From the NCBI GenBank assembly GCA_001856825.1, contig ATMD01000004.1, forward strand, positions 234,568 to 298,567: a stretch of DNA of 64,000 nucleotides. The letters are read 5' to 3'. The number at the start of each line of letters is the position of its first letter. The first letter of the stretch is position 1. The notes beneath the pieces are model-generated. The model did not search any database, was not told where the DNA came from, and was given only the letters and a program-made list of their open reading frames with translations. Of the stretch, positions 8,000 through 16,405 are shown in pieces. Position numbers and translations under genes: made by a program. This stretch comes from Thermoplasmatales archaeon I-plasma (GTDB lineage: Archaea > Thermoplasmatota > Thermoplasmata > Thermoplasmatales > GCA-001856825).

Positions 8000-8111
8000 T
8001 TTGTAGTGTTTTTCTTTATTTAAGTTCTTGCAGAGTCTAATTATTGGAAGGATGATTATTTGCCGTAGCACCCTTGGAAAAGCATTTAATTTCATTCTTC
8101 AATCAAGATCG

Positions 8112-8852
8112 ATGAAAGTAGTCTATGGCAGCGATGATGTTGCTGGCAGAAATATCAGTTACTTCCTTGAGAAAAATTTCTCAGTTGATGTAACTGAGCT
8201 TGGAGATCATCCTGTTTATCACGATTACCCCGAAAGGGAGGTGAATGCTGCAAAGGGTGAACTAATAATAATACCAAGCCAGCACAAGAGTATGAAGAAT
8301 GTCAGGAGTCTCACTGTACATGCTGCCGGAAATTTTGACACTAACGACCTTGGCGGTGAGAAGAACAAAATGGCTCCTTATGATGCCAGGTACGCAAGAG
8401 GGGTACTGTTGAACATAACAAAGTATGCAAAAGGTCTAGACTACCAGGTCACATATGAGGCAACGCACCACGGTCCTTTTTCCGAGAATCCTATTGTTTT
8501 TGTTGAAATCGGGTCGAGCGATATCGAATACGGGGATAGAGATGTTGGATATCTTGTTGCAAGGTCTATTTATGAATCATTCGACGAGGATGCTGAGGTT
8601 TACTGCGGGATCGGAGGGTTGCACTATTCAAGTAAATTCACAAAGATAGCCGTGAGCGAAAAAATTGCCATCGGGCATATAGCCTCAAAGTACCGATTCG
8701 CTGCCCTGACTCCTGATGCTCTCCTGGAAATGTATAACAAGACTCTAGGGGCACAAGGGTTCCTCATAGAGAACAAGTCGTTCGACTCTCTTCAGAAGAA
8801 TTCACTGAAGAAGATGCTTGACTCTGTTTCGCTCAGTTATAAATTCGTGTAG
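8112..8852 (+). CDS. dtdA: D-aminoacyl-tRNA deacylase (DtdA/DTD2 family)
   Basis: Archaeal/plant-type (GEK1, DUF516) deacylase that hydrolyses D-amino acids from mischarged tRNA, here probably including D-Tyr-tRNA. Conserved pieces visible are IIIPSQHKSMKNVRSLTVHA, GNFDTNDLGG, THHGPFSENPIVFVEIGS and GIGGLHYSSKFTKIA. The start at ATG 8112 gives the usual N-terminus and lies 25 nt behind the TATA-like GCATTTAATTTC; an upstream in-frame ATG at 8028 is judged too long. Convergent with deoxyhypusine synthase, four nt apart. Confidence 0.93.
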   Translation: MKVVYGSDDVAGRNISYFLEKNFSVDVTELGDHPVYHDYPEREVNAAKGELIIIPSQHKSMKNVRSLTVHAAGNFDTNDLGGEKNKMAPYDARYARGVLLNITKYAKGLDYQVTYEATHHGPFSENPIVFVEIGSSDIEYGDRDVGYLVARSIYESFDEDAEVYCGIGGLHYSSKFTKIAVSEKIAIGHIASKYRFAALTPDALLEMYNKTLGAQGFLIENKSFDSLQKNSLKKMLDSVSLSYKFV

Positions 8853-8855
8853 GCA

Positions 8856-9767
8856 TCATAATGAGGCAACTATCAACGGAAGTATAACGGTAGCTTCACC
8901 CTCAATCAATACCTGCTTGGCTCTGGGCTTGATTTTCCCCCATGATACTGCTTCCCTAGGCTGTGCTCCGGAGAGGCTCCCATCAAACTCCTGTGCCGTT
9001 GTAATGTAAACCGCATAATCAAGACCACCCCTGAACTGGTTCCACCAAATGACGTGATGTTTCGATATGCCACCTCCTATTATGATCGCACCCATCTTTC
9101 CCTTGGAAGAATTGAACATAATTTCACTCAACCTGTGTTCATCTTCCAATGAATCTATCGCAAAATCCCTGTTCATTTCCCAGAAAGACCACAACTGTGA
9201 ACCAAATGACCCATCCGTGTATCCAGGGATATAGATGTCTACACCTTTTTCATACGCAGAATTGATTATGGAATTCTTCTTCATCTCCCTTCCAAGATCG
9301 TGCAAGAGGTCGCTTATCGCCCATTTCTTTTTCTTCTGATACTCCCTTTCAAGAAAAGGCATCATCTTCTCCTCGACTACCTTGCCGTAATGATCTTGGG
9401 GAATTACCACGTTCCCCAGCCTGTACTTCTTTTCCTTGAGCAACTGCCCATCGTTCAACATGAAATCACCACGATAGTAGTTCTTGTAGCTTCTCGCTAG
9501 GTCATGATCCACCGTTCCGGCTGTAGTTATGATGTGATTGACTGATCCCGAATTGATCAGGTCTACAATGGCCCCCCTGGTTCCAGTTGATACAATGTCT
9601 GCAGTGAAACTTAGGAATGTCTCAACTTTCTTTCGCCTCATCTCCTTGATCAATTCCACTGCTGCCCCAAGTTTTGGAGCCGTGAAACCTCCGGAGTTCT
9701 TGAACATATCAACTAGTTCCGATACTTTCATTCCTTTCCTTGTCCTAATGTCTTCAACCGGCTTCAT
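8856..9767 (-). CDS. dys: Deoxyhypusine synthase
   Basis: Transfers the aminobutyl group of spermidine to a lysine of aIF5A, the first step of hypusine formation. NAD-binding and active-site motifs are clear: TADIVSTGTRGAIVDL, TTAGTVDHDLAR, IYIPGYTDGSFGSQLW, and the catalytic lysine K236 in GGGISKHHVIWWNQFRGG, followed by YITTAQEFDGSLSGA. 303 residues, normal. The start overlaps the tyrS stop by 4 nt (9764-9767), so the two are cotranscribed leftward. Confidence 0.95.
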   Translation of the reverse strand: MKPVEDIRTRKGMKVSELVDMFKNSGGFTAPKLGAAVELIKEMRRKKVETFLSFTADIVSTGTRGAIVDLINSGSVNHIITTAGTVDHDLARSYKNYYRGDFMLNDGQLLKEKKYRLGNVVIPQDHYGKVVEEKMMPFLEREYQKKKKWAISDLLHDLGREMKKNSIINSAYEKGVDIYIPGYTDGSFGSQLWSFWEMNRDFAIDSLEDEHRLSEIMFNSSKGKMGAIIIGGGISKHHVIWWNQFRGGLDYAVYITTAQEFDGSLSGAQPREAVSWGKIKPRAKQVLIEGEATVILPLIVASL

Positions 9768-10771
9768 TTGAATTCCTCCATTAATTCTCTTCTCCTCTCG
9801 TCAGCCTGAAAATACTTCCTAGACGGCTCAAGTATTTCCGTGATTTTTGATGAAAGGGATTCCTTCAGATCTGATGGATGTATCCTCCCTTCTATAAAGT
9901 CATGCTCAAGTTCCTTATAACTTCCATATTCATCCCTATTGCCGACCTTAACCCCTCCGTCGTTGTAGAAATTAAATATGACGTTCCTGAAAATTTGAAG
10001 TATTGGATTCCCCTCTACTGTCCTCTCCGGGCAGAATGCAGATCTAATCTTCCTAGAAATCTCCTCTGGCGAGTCGTGGATGAAAATGGCTGAGTCTGCC
10101 TTGCTCTTGCTCATCTTGTTCAGTGGATCCATTCTATTTCCCCCCTTTAGGGACGAAATCAATGGGCCATGAATTGCAACGAAACCCTTCTTCCCTACCT
10201 TCTTGTGGATGTCCTTTGCGAGCATGTGGACATGTCGCTGGTCCATGCCTCCAAAAGCTACGTCTAGGTCCATGTAGAAGATATCTGTAGCCTGCATCAT
10301 TGGATAGATAAGTTTTGAGGAGTCCTTATCTGCATCCTCTTCACTCCTTCCCATTATTGGAAGTGCCCTCTTAATCCTGGATATTGTAAGCGACTTTGCG
10401 ACCCTTAGCAGGAGGGACCAGTAATCCGGGCTGGATACCAGTTCAGATGCATATATGAACTTAACCTTCGGACTGAGACCTAGGGATATGAACCCCTCCT
10501 TCATGTATTCGGCATTCCTCCTGATTTTTTCTAGGTCACCATCAAACTTGTCGTTAACCGCCGCATGCCAGTCTGCCAGTAGTATTTTCATATCAATCCC
10601 TGCTTCTGCTGCAATATTGAATACGTTCGTCCAGTACAATCCCGTCCCGATGTGCAATGGACCTGATGGTTCGAATCCGCAATATCCCTTAGCGGCATCT
10701 AGCGACCTAAGTTCATCGAGCGTAATGACTTCTTGAACGACAGATTCCAGCCTGGACAGGTCTTTCAGCAT
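9764..10771 (-). CDS. tyrS: Tyrosyl-tRNA synthetase
   Basis: Class I synthetase of archaeal type. The HIGH-type motif is GPLHIGTG (residues 38-45), the KMSKS loop is exact at 219-223 (NKMSKSKAD), and the tyrosine-pocket sequence YPMMQATDIFYMDLDVAFGG is present. It lacks the S4-like C-terminal domain of bacterial TyrRS, as expected at 335 residues. It is upstream of and overlaps dys. Confidence 0.95.
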   Translation of the reverse strand: MLKDLSRLESVVQEVITLDELRSLDAAKGYCGFEPSGPLHIGTGLYWTNVFNIAAEAGIDMKILLADWHAAVNDKFDGDLEKIRRNAEYMKEGFISLGLSPKVKFIYASELVSSPDYWSLLLRVAKSLTISRIKRALPIMGRSEEDADKDSSKLIYPMMQATDIFYMDLDVAFGGMDQRHVHMLAKDIHKKVGKKGFVAIHGPLISSLKGGNRMDPLNKMSKSKADSAIFIHDSPEEISRKIRSAFCPERTVEGNPILQIFRNVIFNFYNDGGVKVGNRDEYGSYKELEHDFIEGRIHPSDLKESLSSKITEILEPSRKYFQADERRRELMEEFK

Positions 10772-10804
10772 GATTCTGCAGATAGTAGCTCTATTTCACT
10801 GTTG

Positions 10805-11341
10805 CTATAGCCAGATTGCGTGCCTCTTTCTCAGGTCTTCCTCTGTTTCCCCCTTCATTTTCATCAAAAGTGCGACAATCATGTCCAGAAGGATGTGGGA
10901 GGAGCTTTCAAATAATGTACCAAGAGGTGCAAGATCGGAAGACCTGTTCGTCTTCAGGACGATCCTGAAGTCGCTAGCCCTGTAGATGGAGTTGTCTGTG
11001 GATGATGTAATGGATATGATCTTTGCATTTACGCGCCGACAGATCTGTGCAACAAGAAGCGCTCCTTGAGTTTCCCCTGTACCTGACAGTAGAATTACAG
11101 AATCCTTTCCAGTGACTACGGGTGCAATGGTCTCGCCAACAAAGTATGCCTGCAGTCCCAACTGTACAAGCCTCATCGCGAACATTCTTCCGACTATCCC
11201 AGACCTTCCAACGCCGTATACGAATACATTCCTGGAATTCAGGATCTGGTGGGATATGTCTGCTACCGTCTTTTCGTCGAGTTCCCTCAGATTTTCAAAA
11301 TTATTCATCATGTACTCCAAGGAATCGATTAGAGTAGTCAT
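10805..11341 (-). CDS. hxlB: 6-phospho-3-hexuloisomerase (SIS domain)
   Basis: SIS-fold sugar-phosphate isomerase of the HxlB/PHI family, converting hexulose-6-phosphate and fructose-6-phosphate; in archaea it supports ribose-5-phosphate formation by the reverse ribulose monophosphate route. Motifs are VFVYGVGRSGIVGRMFAMRL, LLSGTGETQGALLVAQ, APLGTLFESSSHILLD and a typical C-terminus KRHAIWL. Size 178 is usual. Hexulose-phosphate synthase is not adjacent. A gap of 33 nt separates it from tyrS, which may follow in the same transcript. Confidence 0.9.
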   Translation of the reverse strand: MTTLIDSLEYMMNNFENLRELDEKTVADISHQILNSRNVFVYGVGRSGIVGRMFAMRLVQLGLQAYFVGETIAPVVTGKDSVILLSGTGETQGALLVAQICRRVNAKIISITSSTDNSIYRASDFRIVLKTNRSSDLAPLGTLFESSSHILLDMIVALLMKMKGETEEDLRKRHAIWL

Positions 11342-11432
11342 TGTATGGCAAGTACAGATTGCTAATTTAATTTATCTTAACTTGCTTCTTTTTTAACTGG
11401 AATTCTTACAGTTTCGTACCTTTGTCTCTTAT

Positions 11433-12722
11433 TTACCTGTACAGTTCGATGAAATCGTAACCTCTTTCCTTCCCGTAGCAATATCTTACTTCCTGGAACC
11501 CCTTCTTCAATTCTATAACTTCATCCTTCACATTGTTTCCTTTCAGAGCCCGGTCCATAAGATCAGCAATGTGGGACATCTCGCTCTTACCCATACCTAT
11601 CCTGGTTGCTTCCTGTGTCCCTATCCTTATCCCTGATGGATCCTGAGCCTTTGTGTTGGAATCGCCAGGGATCATGTTCTTGTTTAGTATTATGAAGTTC
11701 TTTTCCAATTCTTCTGCTACGTGTTTGCCTCCACCCTGCTTCTTCACGTCTATCAGGAGGGTGTGGCTCTCCGTGAATCCGTTCTTCTCTGCCAAGACGT
11801 TGAATCCTCTGGAATAGAGCTCACCTCCAAGCGTCTTCGCATTCTCTATGATTGCAGATGCGTACGACTCCCCGTAATCCATCATTTCTGCTGCAGTTAC
11901 CCCTAGGCCTGCCATAGCACCTATGTGGTGATTTGAAATAACACCCGGGAATACGCCGCGTCTCACCTTCTTCCATTTCTCGTCATCAGTGTTGCCTAAT
12001 ATCACGCCGTGCTGTGGTCCCGGGAACGTCTTGTGCGTGCTTCCGGAGATCACGTCAGCTCCTTCCCTCAGAGGATCCTGGAATTTGCCCCCTGCAATAA
12101 GTCCCAGAACATGAGCTCCGTCATACCATATAGTGCTCCCTACTTCGTCTATAGTTTCCTTGAGTTCCTTGATAGGAGCAGGGAATAGGAATACGGAAAA
12201 TCCGAAAAGAACCACCTTCGGTTTCTCAGCAAGTATTGCCTTCCTGGTTCCATCTACGTCAACTCTCATGTTCACTGTGTCGAATGCCATATTCTTGATA
12301 TTACAGCCCCTCATCCCCACGGCACCAAATTGGGCGGAGGAAATGTGAGCTCCTGAATCCAGGCTCGGAGTCAATATTGTTTCTCCAGGGTTAAGAAAAG
12401 CAAAGACAAGGGCCTGGTTTGCATTCGTTCCTGATATAGGCCTTACGTCAGCCTGCTTGGATCTGAAAAGTTTCTTTACTAGCTCCTCAACTCTTGTCTC
12501 CATCTCATCTACAATCTTGTTTCCCTGGTAGTACCTGTGCCCGGGGAGACCCTCGGCATACCTGTTGTTAAAATCAGAAATCACCATCTCTTTTGTTAGG
12601 GGGCTCATCAGATTTTCACTTGCAATCAGGGGGATTGAATTTCTGAAAAGGGCTGTGTGTTCTACTGCCTTTTGCCTTATCCATAATGCATCATTCATGG
12701 AAGAATTGAGTGCCATATCCAA
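11433..12722 (-). CDS. glyA: Serine hydroxymethyltransferase
   Basis: PLP enzyme interconverting serine and glycine with a pterin C1 carrier. Diagnostic stretches are IPLIASENLMSP, YAEGLPGHRYYQGN, the PLP-lysine motif GSTHKTFPGPQHG, GIRIGTQEATRIGMG and a normal 429-residue length. The one-carbon carrier in this lineage is a tetrahydrofolate or modified pterin; the sequence does not tell which. Monocistronic leftward gene. Confidence 0.96.
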   Translation of the reverse strand: MDMALNSSMNDALWIRQKAVEHTALFRNSIPLIASENLMSPLTKEMVISDFNNRYAEGLPGHRYYQGNKIVDEMETRVEELVKKLFRSKQADVRPISGTNANQALVFAFLNPGETILTPSLDSGAHISSAQFGAVGMRGCNIKNMAFDTVNMRVDVDGTRKAILAEKPKVVLFGFSVFLFPAPIKELKETIDEVGSTIWYDGAHVLGLIAGGKFQDPLREGADVISGSTHKTFPGPQHGVILGNTDDEKWKKVRRGVFPGVISNHHIGAMAGLGVTAAEMMDYGESYASAIIENAKTLGGELYSRGFNVLAEKNGFTESHTLLIDVKKQGGGKHVAEELEKNFIILNKNMIPGDSNTKAQDPSGIRIGTQEATRIGMGKSEMSHIADLMDRALKGNNVKDEVIELKKGFQEVRYCYGKERGYDFIELYR

Positions 12723-12810
12723 GCAGTTAAACTGAATTAATAAACATTTACGAATTTGATATAAAGACGATTTCTGGGTTTCAGTTTCTAGATTGGTCAG
12801 GATATTTCTG

Positions 12811-13287
12811 TTACCTTTCCCTTGCTATCTGAAACGCAAGTTCAACTGCCTCCTGTGGTGTTCTCGCCTTTATGAAGCGTCCTTCCCCCTTCTTATTTGG
12901 CGTTATTTCATAACTGCCGATTGAAATAACCGTCTTTCCCTCTGTCAGCGCAAAGGAGGCCTCAGAGAGAGTGCCAGTGGAGCCATCTATTGCTATAACT
13001 ACCTTCCCAGCTCTAGCAACCAGGAAATTCCTGGCGTATCCCAAACCAGTTGGAATCGCCGCGGATAGGTACTTGTTTCCTGCATCAGGATCCATTCCAG
13101 GAAGTATTCCTATCACGAGACCATTCTCTTCCCTTACTCCAATGGCCACGCATTCCATCACTCCTGACAATCCGCCGCAAAAAACAGTTGCACCTCCCTT
13201 TGCAAGCAGTCTTCCAACCTCCCTTGCTATAGCGCAGGTCTCGGGAGGTATCTCGCTCCCGCCTATAACAGAGATATTGAGCACCAA
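12811..13287 (-). CDS. TIGR00725-family SLOG (LOG/lysine-decarboxylase-like) protein
   Basis: SLOG-fold protein of the TIGR00725 family. Motifs: ISVIGGSEIPPE, FCGGLSGVMECVAIGVREEN, GILPGMDPDAGNKYL and AIDGSTGTLSEASFAL. Relatives bind or hydrolyse nucleotide derivatives (LOG phosphoribohydrolases) or act as nucleotide sensors, but TIGR00725 members are uncharacterised, and the classical PGGxGTxxE motif is altered here to GSTGTLSE. 158 residues. Neighbour of a PAC2 protein gene, same strand, 44 nt apart. Confidence 0.8.
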   Translation of the reverse strand: MVLNISVIGGSEIPPETCAIAREVGRLLAKGGATVFCGGLSGVMECVAIGVREENGLVIGILPGMDPDAGNKYLSAAIPTGLGYARNFLVARAGKVVIAIDGSTGTLSEASFALTEGKTVISIGSYEITPNKKGEGRFIKARTPQEAVELAFQIARER

Positions 13288-13330
13288 ATCAGATCATACC
13301 CTTCATTCTCAAAGATTGTGGAATTCTCAG

Positions 13331-14074
13331 CTACCCGTAAATTGACTGTTCAGTCTGCTTCTGAGATTTGTCCTTTTGTATCTGATTGAATTTGCTTATT
13401 ATGTCGTTTGTCTGTTCATTCAGCTTTTTCACTGACTCCTCAAGTAGGTCAGTTGCCAACTTGAGATTGTATGCCTTATTCAATACCTCTACTATAGCCA
13501 GAACTGCCCCAGGATCTGGGATATCAACTGATGTCTCAGTCATAAGAGAGACCGCTTCTATTTTCTTGCCTATTGACTCATTAATAAGTGCTCCCCCGAT
13601 TCCAGAAATAATCGCAGAACCTGCGCTTTCTACTCCAACATCGGCAAGCTTCTTGAAGTTGCTTGTCTCAGCAGCACCATAAACTGTTCTATTGTCCACC
13701 AGACCCTTTACCGGAATGCCATCTATAACCACAATCTCCTTCGGGTTGATACCCTGCAGCCACCTAACCAAGGCAGATGAAATTTCGTATAGGCCCTCGT
13801 CGTCTATAGGCACTTCGCAGGTGATGACCATGAGAGAACCTTCCTGGTTCATGTATATCCTGAATGGAGTCCTCATCTTTCCTCCTACGAATACCGTAAC
13901 CGGAGGTATGTGGATGCTTCTTATCTGCGCTATCTGATGCAGTTTCGCCTGCTCTATCAGGTATGAAGATGTCAGGAGACCTAGTGTCGTGCTTTCCACG
14001 AACCCCAGTATAACTAAGGGATTCCTAGGAACGAACTTTTCAATCTCCACGACCTGTGCGTCATCATGATTCAT
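13331..14074 (-). CDS. PAC2-family proteasome assembly chaperone-like protein
   Basis: COG2047/PAC2-family protein. The fold markers are LVILGFVESTTLGLLTSSYLIE near the N-terminus, a central IVVIDGIPVKG, and GSAIISGIGGALINES. The last 45 residues form a probable coiled coil (LLEESVKKLNEQTNDII onwards). Archaeal PAC2 homologues (PbaA/PbaB) associate with proteasome-related complexes, but a chaperone role here is inference. A second PAC2 gene lies at 54416-55168. Confidence 0.82.
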   Translation of the reverse strand: MNHDDAQVVEIEKFVPRNPLVILGFVESTTLGLLTSSYLIEQAKLHQIAQIRSIHIPPVTVFVGGKMRTPFRIYMNQEGSLMVITCEVPIDDEGLYEISSALVRWLQGINPKEIVVIDGIPVKGLVDNRTVYGAAETSNFKKLADVGVESAGSAIISGIGGALINESIGKKIEAVSLMTETSVDIPDPGAVLAIVEVLNKAYNLKLATDLLEESVKKLNEQTNDIISKFNQIQKDKSQKQTEQSIYG

Positions 14075-14129
14075 GTAAACTAATCAGTATTGCAGATAAA
14101 AACTTTCATGTGACACTTGAAAATTATAT

Positions 14130-14435
14130 TTAGGAGTTAATCTTCTTGTACTGCCCGTGAAGATTTTCAAATATCTTTTCCATTCTTCTTAGACTTCGCT
14201 TTAGGGCTGCCTGAGGCTTGCCCTGCTTCACCTTGATGTGGATCTTTGGGTTTGAAAGGTATGGGTGCTCAAAATAGTATCTCACGTTATCTACCATACT
14301 GTCGTTCTCTATTTCCTCCATAAGTGGTCTGAGTATGGTGTTGTCATTGTTGAGTACTTCGTAGACTATGTAATCCTTCCCCTTGTCTGCGACCACGAAC
14401 TCCATTTCCTTCATTCGGACTGTATTTTTATTCAC
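14130..14435 (-). CDS. rpoL: DNA-directed RNA polymerase subunit L (Rpb11-like)
   Basis: Rpb11/RpoL subunit, which dimerises with RpoD to nucleate RNA polymerase assembly. The pattern NNDNTILRPLMEEIENDSMV, then YYFEHPYLSNPKIHIKVKQG and PQAALKRSLRRM matches subunit L, somewhat divergent (FEHPY for the usual Y-x-x-x-HP). The N-terminus overlaps nadM by ATGA (14432-14435); the unit nadM-rpoL is read leftward. Confidence 0.85.
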   Translation of the reverse strand: MNKNTVRMKEMEFVVADKGKDYIVYEVLNNDNTILRPLMEEIENDSMVDNVRYYFEHPYLSNPKIHIKVKQGKPQAALKRSLRRMEKIFENLHGQYKKINS

Positions 14436-14950
14436 TTATTAACTTCATCGGTCTTTGAAAGGTCCTGGAGTCTCTTCACTCCATCTATCTCTAAAATTAC
14501 CTTATATACCTGTTCTGGAACGAGATCATCCCACTTTTCTCCTTTGATTATCTTCTTCCTTATCTCACGCCCTGAATATATCTTCCTCGATTTCATTTCA
14601 GGCTCAAGCACGTTCTTCCCTGCTTCCATGAACAGTCTCTTAACTAATGGATTGGCAGATATTGCTATGTCAAATGGAGGAGTGAGTGAGACTATATGAC
14701 TGACCCATAGGCTGTTGCGGTAGAGGTCCTCTATCGGTACCAAGTAAAAGTCGTGAATAGAGTTTGCTTCCAAGGCCCTCTGGATCATGTACTGTCTTTC
14801 TCCTGCGGTGAAAGGATTGATCAAAGTGTGCGACTCCTGTGCGCTTCCTATTCCGATGATAATCGAACCGTATTCTTCCACTATCTTACTAGCTAGCCAC
14901 ATGTGACCGTTATGAAAGGGCTGGAATCTGCCGATCAAGAAAGGACGCAT
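14432..14950 (-). CDS. nadM: Nicotinamide-nucleotide adenylyltransferase
   Basis: Archaeal NadM: condenses NMN and ATP to NAD+. The nucleotidyltransferase motif is GRFQPFHNGHMWL (residues 7-19), and the second phosphate-binding motif is YSGREIRKKI. IIIGIGSAQESHT and NPFTAGERQYMI are family-typical. Length 172 is normal. First gene of the nadM-rpoL pair. Confidence 0.94.
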   Translation of the reverse strand: MRPFLIGRFQPFHNGHMWLASKIVEEYGSIIIGIGSAQESHTLINPFTAGERQYMIQRALEANSIHDFYLVPIEDLYRNSLWVSHIVSLTPPFDIAISANPLVKRLFMEAGKNVLEPEMKSRKIYSGREIRKKIIKGEKWDDLVPEQVYKVILEIDGVKRLQDLSKTDEVNK

Positions 14951-15175
14951 ACATCTAAATAAACACTACAATTAAACGATTTCTTAATTTGGAACGGAAT
15001 GAGATATTGATTGTTTCAATTGCGGAATCTAGCAAATTGGCAGTCGGGATGTGGCACAGGGATAATCTGCCTAAAGCATCTGAACGATTGAACGGATCTT
15101 CCTTATCAATTTTCTCCCCCATAACGGACTTACAATATCTCGGCAAGTTTTTTTATGACATAAACATCCCTACCT

Positions 15176-16405
15176 GTGTCCTCCGACTTTGACCCAGGCG
15201 ATAGGATCGAGATACAATGGAAGGGTACTAAATTTTCAGGAATGTTCATTTCAAGAGATGAAAGGGTAACTGTGATCAAGCTTCAGAACGGTTACAACCT
15301 ATCCCTAGATAACGGAAGTATTAACTCCATCAACCTAATTTCGAAGTTCGTTCCGAAGAAGACCAATATAAGCGAGAGGACAGGTACAGGAAAGAAGGTA
15401 TTCCTGCTTGGTACCGGTGGAACAATAGCAAGTTACGTAGATTATGAAACAGGTGCCGTAAAACCGGCCAGGACTGTCCAAGAAATGTTATATGCCCAGC
15501 CGGACCTCGCTAAGATTGCAACAATAGACGCGGAAATCATTTTAAACATTCTTTCAGAGGATGTGCAAAAGAAGGATTGGATCAATATAGCAAAGAAGGT
15601 CTATGAAAAGGCAGATCAGGAGGAAGGCGTCGTAATCACGCATGGAACCGACGTGCTATCCTTCACCTCCTCTGCCATCGCATTCCTTTTAGAAAATCCA
15701 AAAGCACCTGTTGTCTTTACTGCATCTCAGAGATCTCCGGATAGACCATCGTCCGATGCGTTTTTCAATCTTAGCGGTGCTGTAAAGGTTGCCCAATCCG
15801 ACGTTGGTCAGGTATGCGTTGTTATGCATTCGTCAACGAGTGACGACTCCCTCTATATCCATTCAGGAGTGAGGCTCAGAAAAATGCATTCGTCAAGAAG
15901 AGACGCATTCAAGAGCATAAATACCGAACCTATCGGCATGATTGATAAGAATCTTGAAATCCACTGGAGAAACTACGAAAGGTTGAGCAAGAAACCAATG
16001 AAACTTTACGATAAAATGAGCGAAAGGGTCGGATTGCTATATTTCTACCCCGGGATGAGCGAGGAACTATTCAACAAGTTTGCAGATATCAATGATGGCT
16101 TGATCATTGCTGGAACCGGACTTGGGCACATGACGAACAGATTCATTTCACAAGTTAGCGACTATACCAACCAGGGAAAAATAATAGGAATGACCACCCA
16201 GTGTCTATACGGGAGTGTGGATATGGACGTATATACAACTGGGAGAAATCTGCAGAAGGCCGGAATAATTCCTTTGCAGGACATGCTTCCTGAAGTAGCA
16301 TTCACTAAGTTGTCTTTCCTTCTAGGCAACTTTGATGCTGAAACTTCGAGACGTCTTCTAGTGAAAAATCTAAGGGGTGAGATCTCTGGAAGAAGAACAG
16401 AATGA
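15176..16405 (+). CDS. gatD: Glutamyl-tRNA(Gln) amidotransferase subunit D
   Basis: Asparaginase-like amidase subunit of the archaeal GatDE complex, which supplies ammonia for conversion of Glu-tRNA(Gln) to Gln-tRNA(Gln). The N-terminal GatD-specific beta domain (about 1-65) is followed by the asparaginase domain with catalytic Thr83 in LLGTGGTIAS and THGTD at 155-159; KMHSSRRDAFKS and QCLYGSVDMDVY are also typical. Start is GTG 15176. It overlaps gatE by 29 nt. The presence of GatDE implies the genome makes Gln-tRNA indirectly. Confidence 0.96.
   Translation: MSSDFDPGDRIEIQWKGTKFSGMFISRDERVTVIKLQNGYNLSLDNGSINSINLISKFVPKKTNISERTGTGKKVFLLGTGGTIASYVDYETGAVKPARTVQEMLYAQPDLAKIATIDAEIILNILSEDVQKKDWINIAKKVYEKADQEEGVVITHGTDVLSFTSSAIAFLLENPKAPVVFTASQRSPDRPSSDAFFNLSGAVKVAQSDVGQVCVVMHSSTSDDSLYIHSGVRLRKMHSSRRDAFKSINTEPIGMIDKNLEIHWRNYERLSKKPMKLYDKMSERVGLLYFYPGMSEELFNKFADINDGLIIAGTGLGHMTNRFISQVSDYTNQGKIIGMTTQCLYGSVDMDVYTTGRNLQKAGIIPLQDMLPEVAFTKLSFLLGNFDAETSRRLLVKNLRGEISGRRTE

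Noticed and set aside
14989-15192. Plus-strand open frame upstream of gatD
   Set aside because: It overlaps the gatD start, lacks a ribosome-binding site and has no domain; it is best read as the promoter region.
15823-15896. A near-duplicate ATGCATTCGTCAA pair as a repeat element
   Set aside because: Both copies encode conserved GatD motifs (MHSST and MHSSR) and arise from the protein sequence, not from a mobile repeat.
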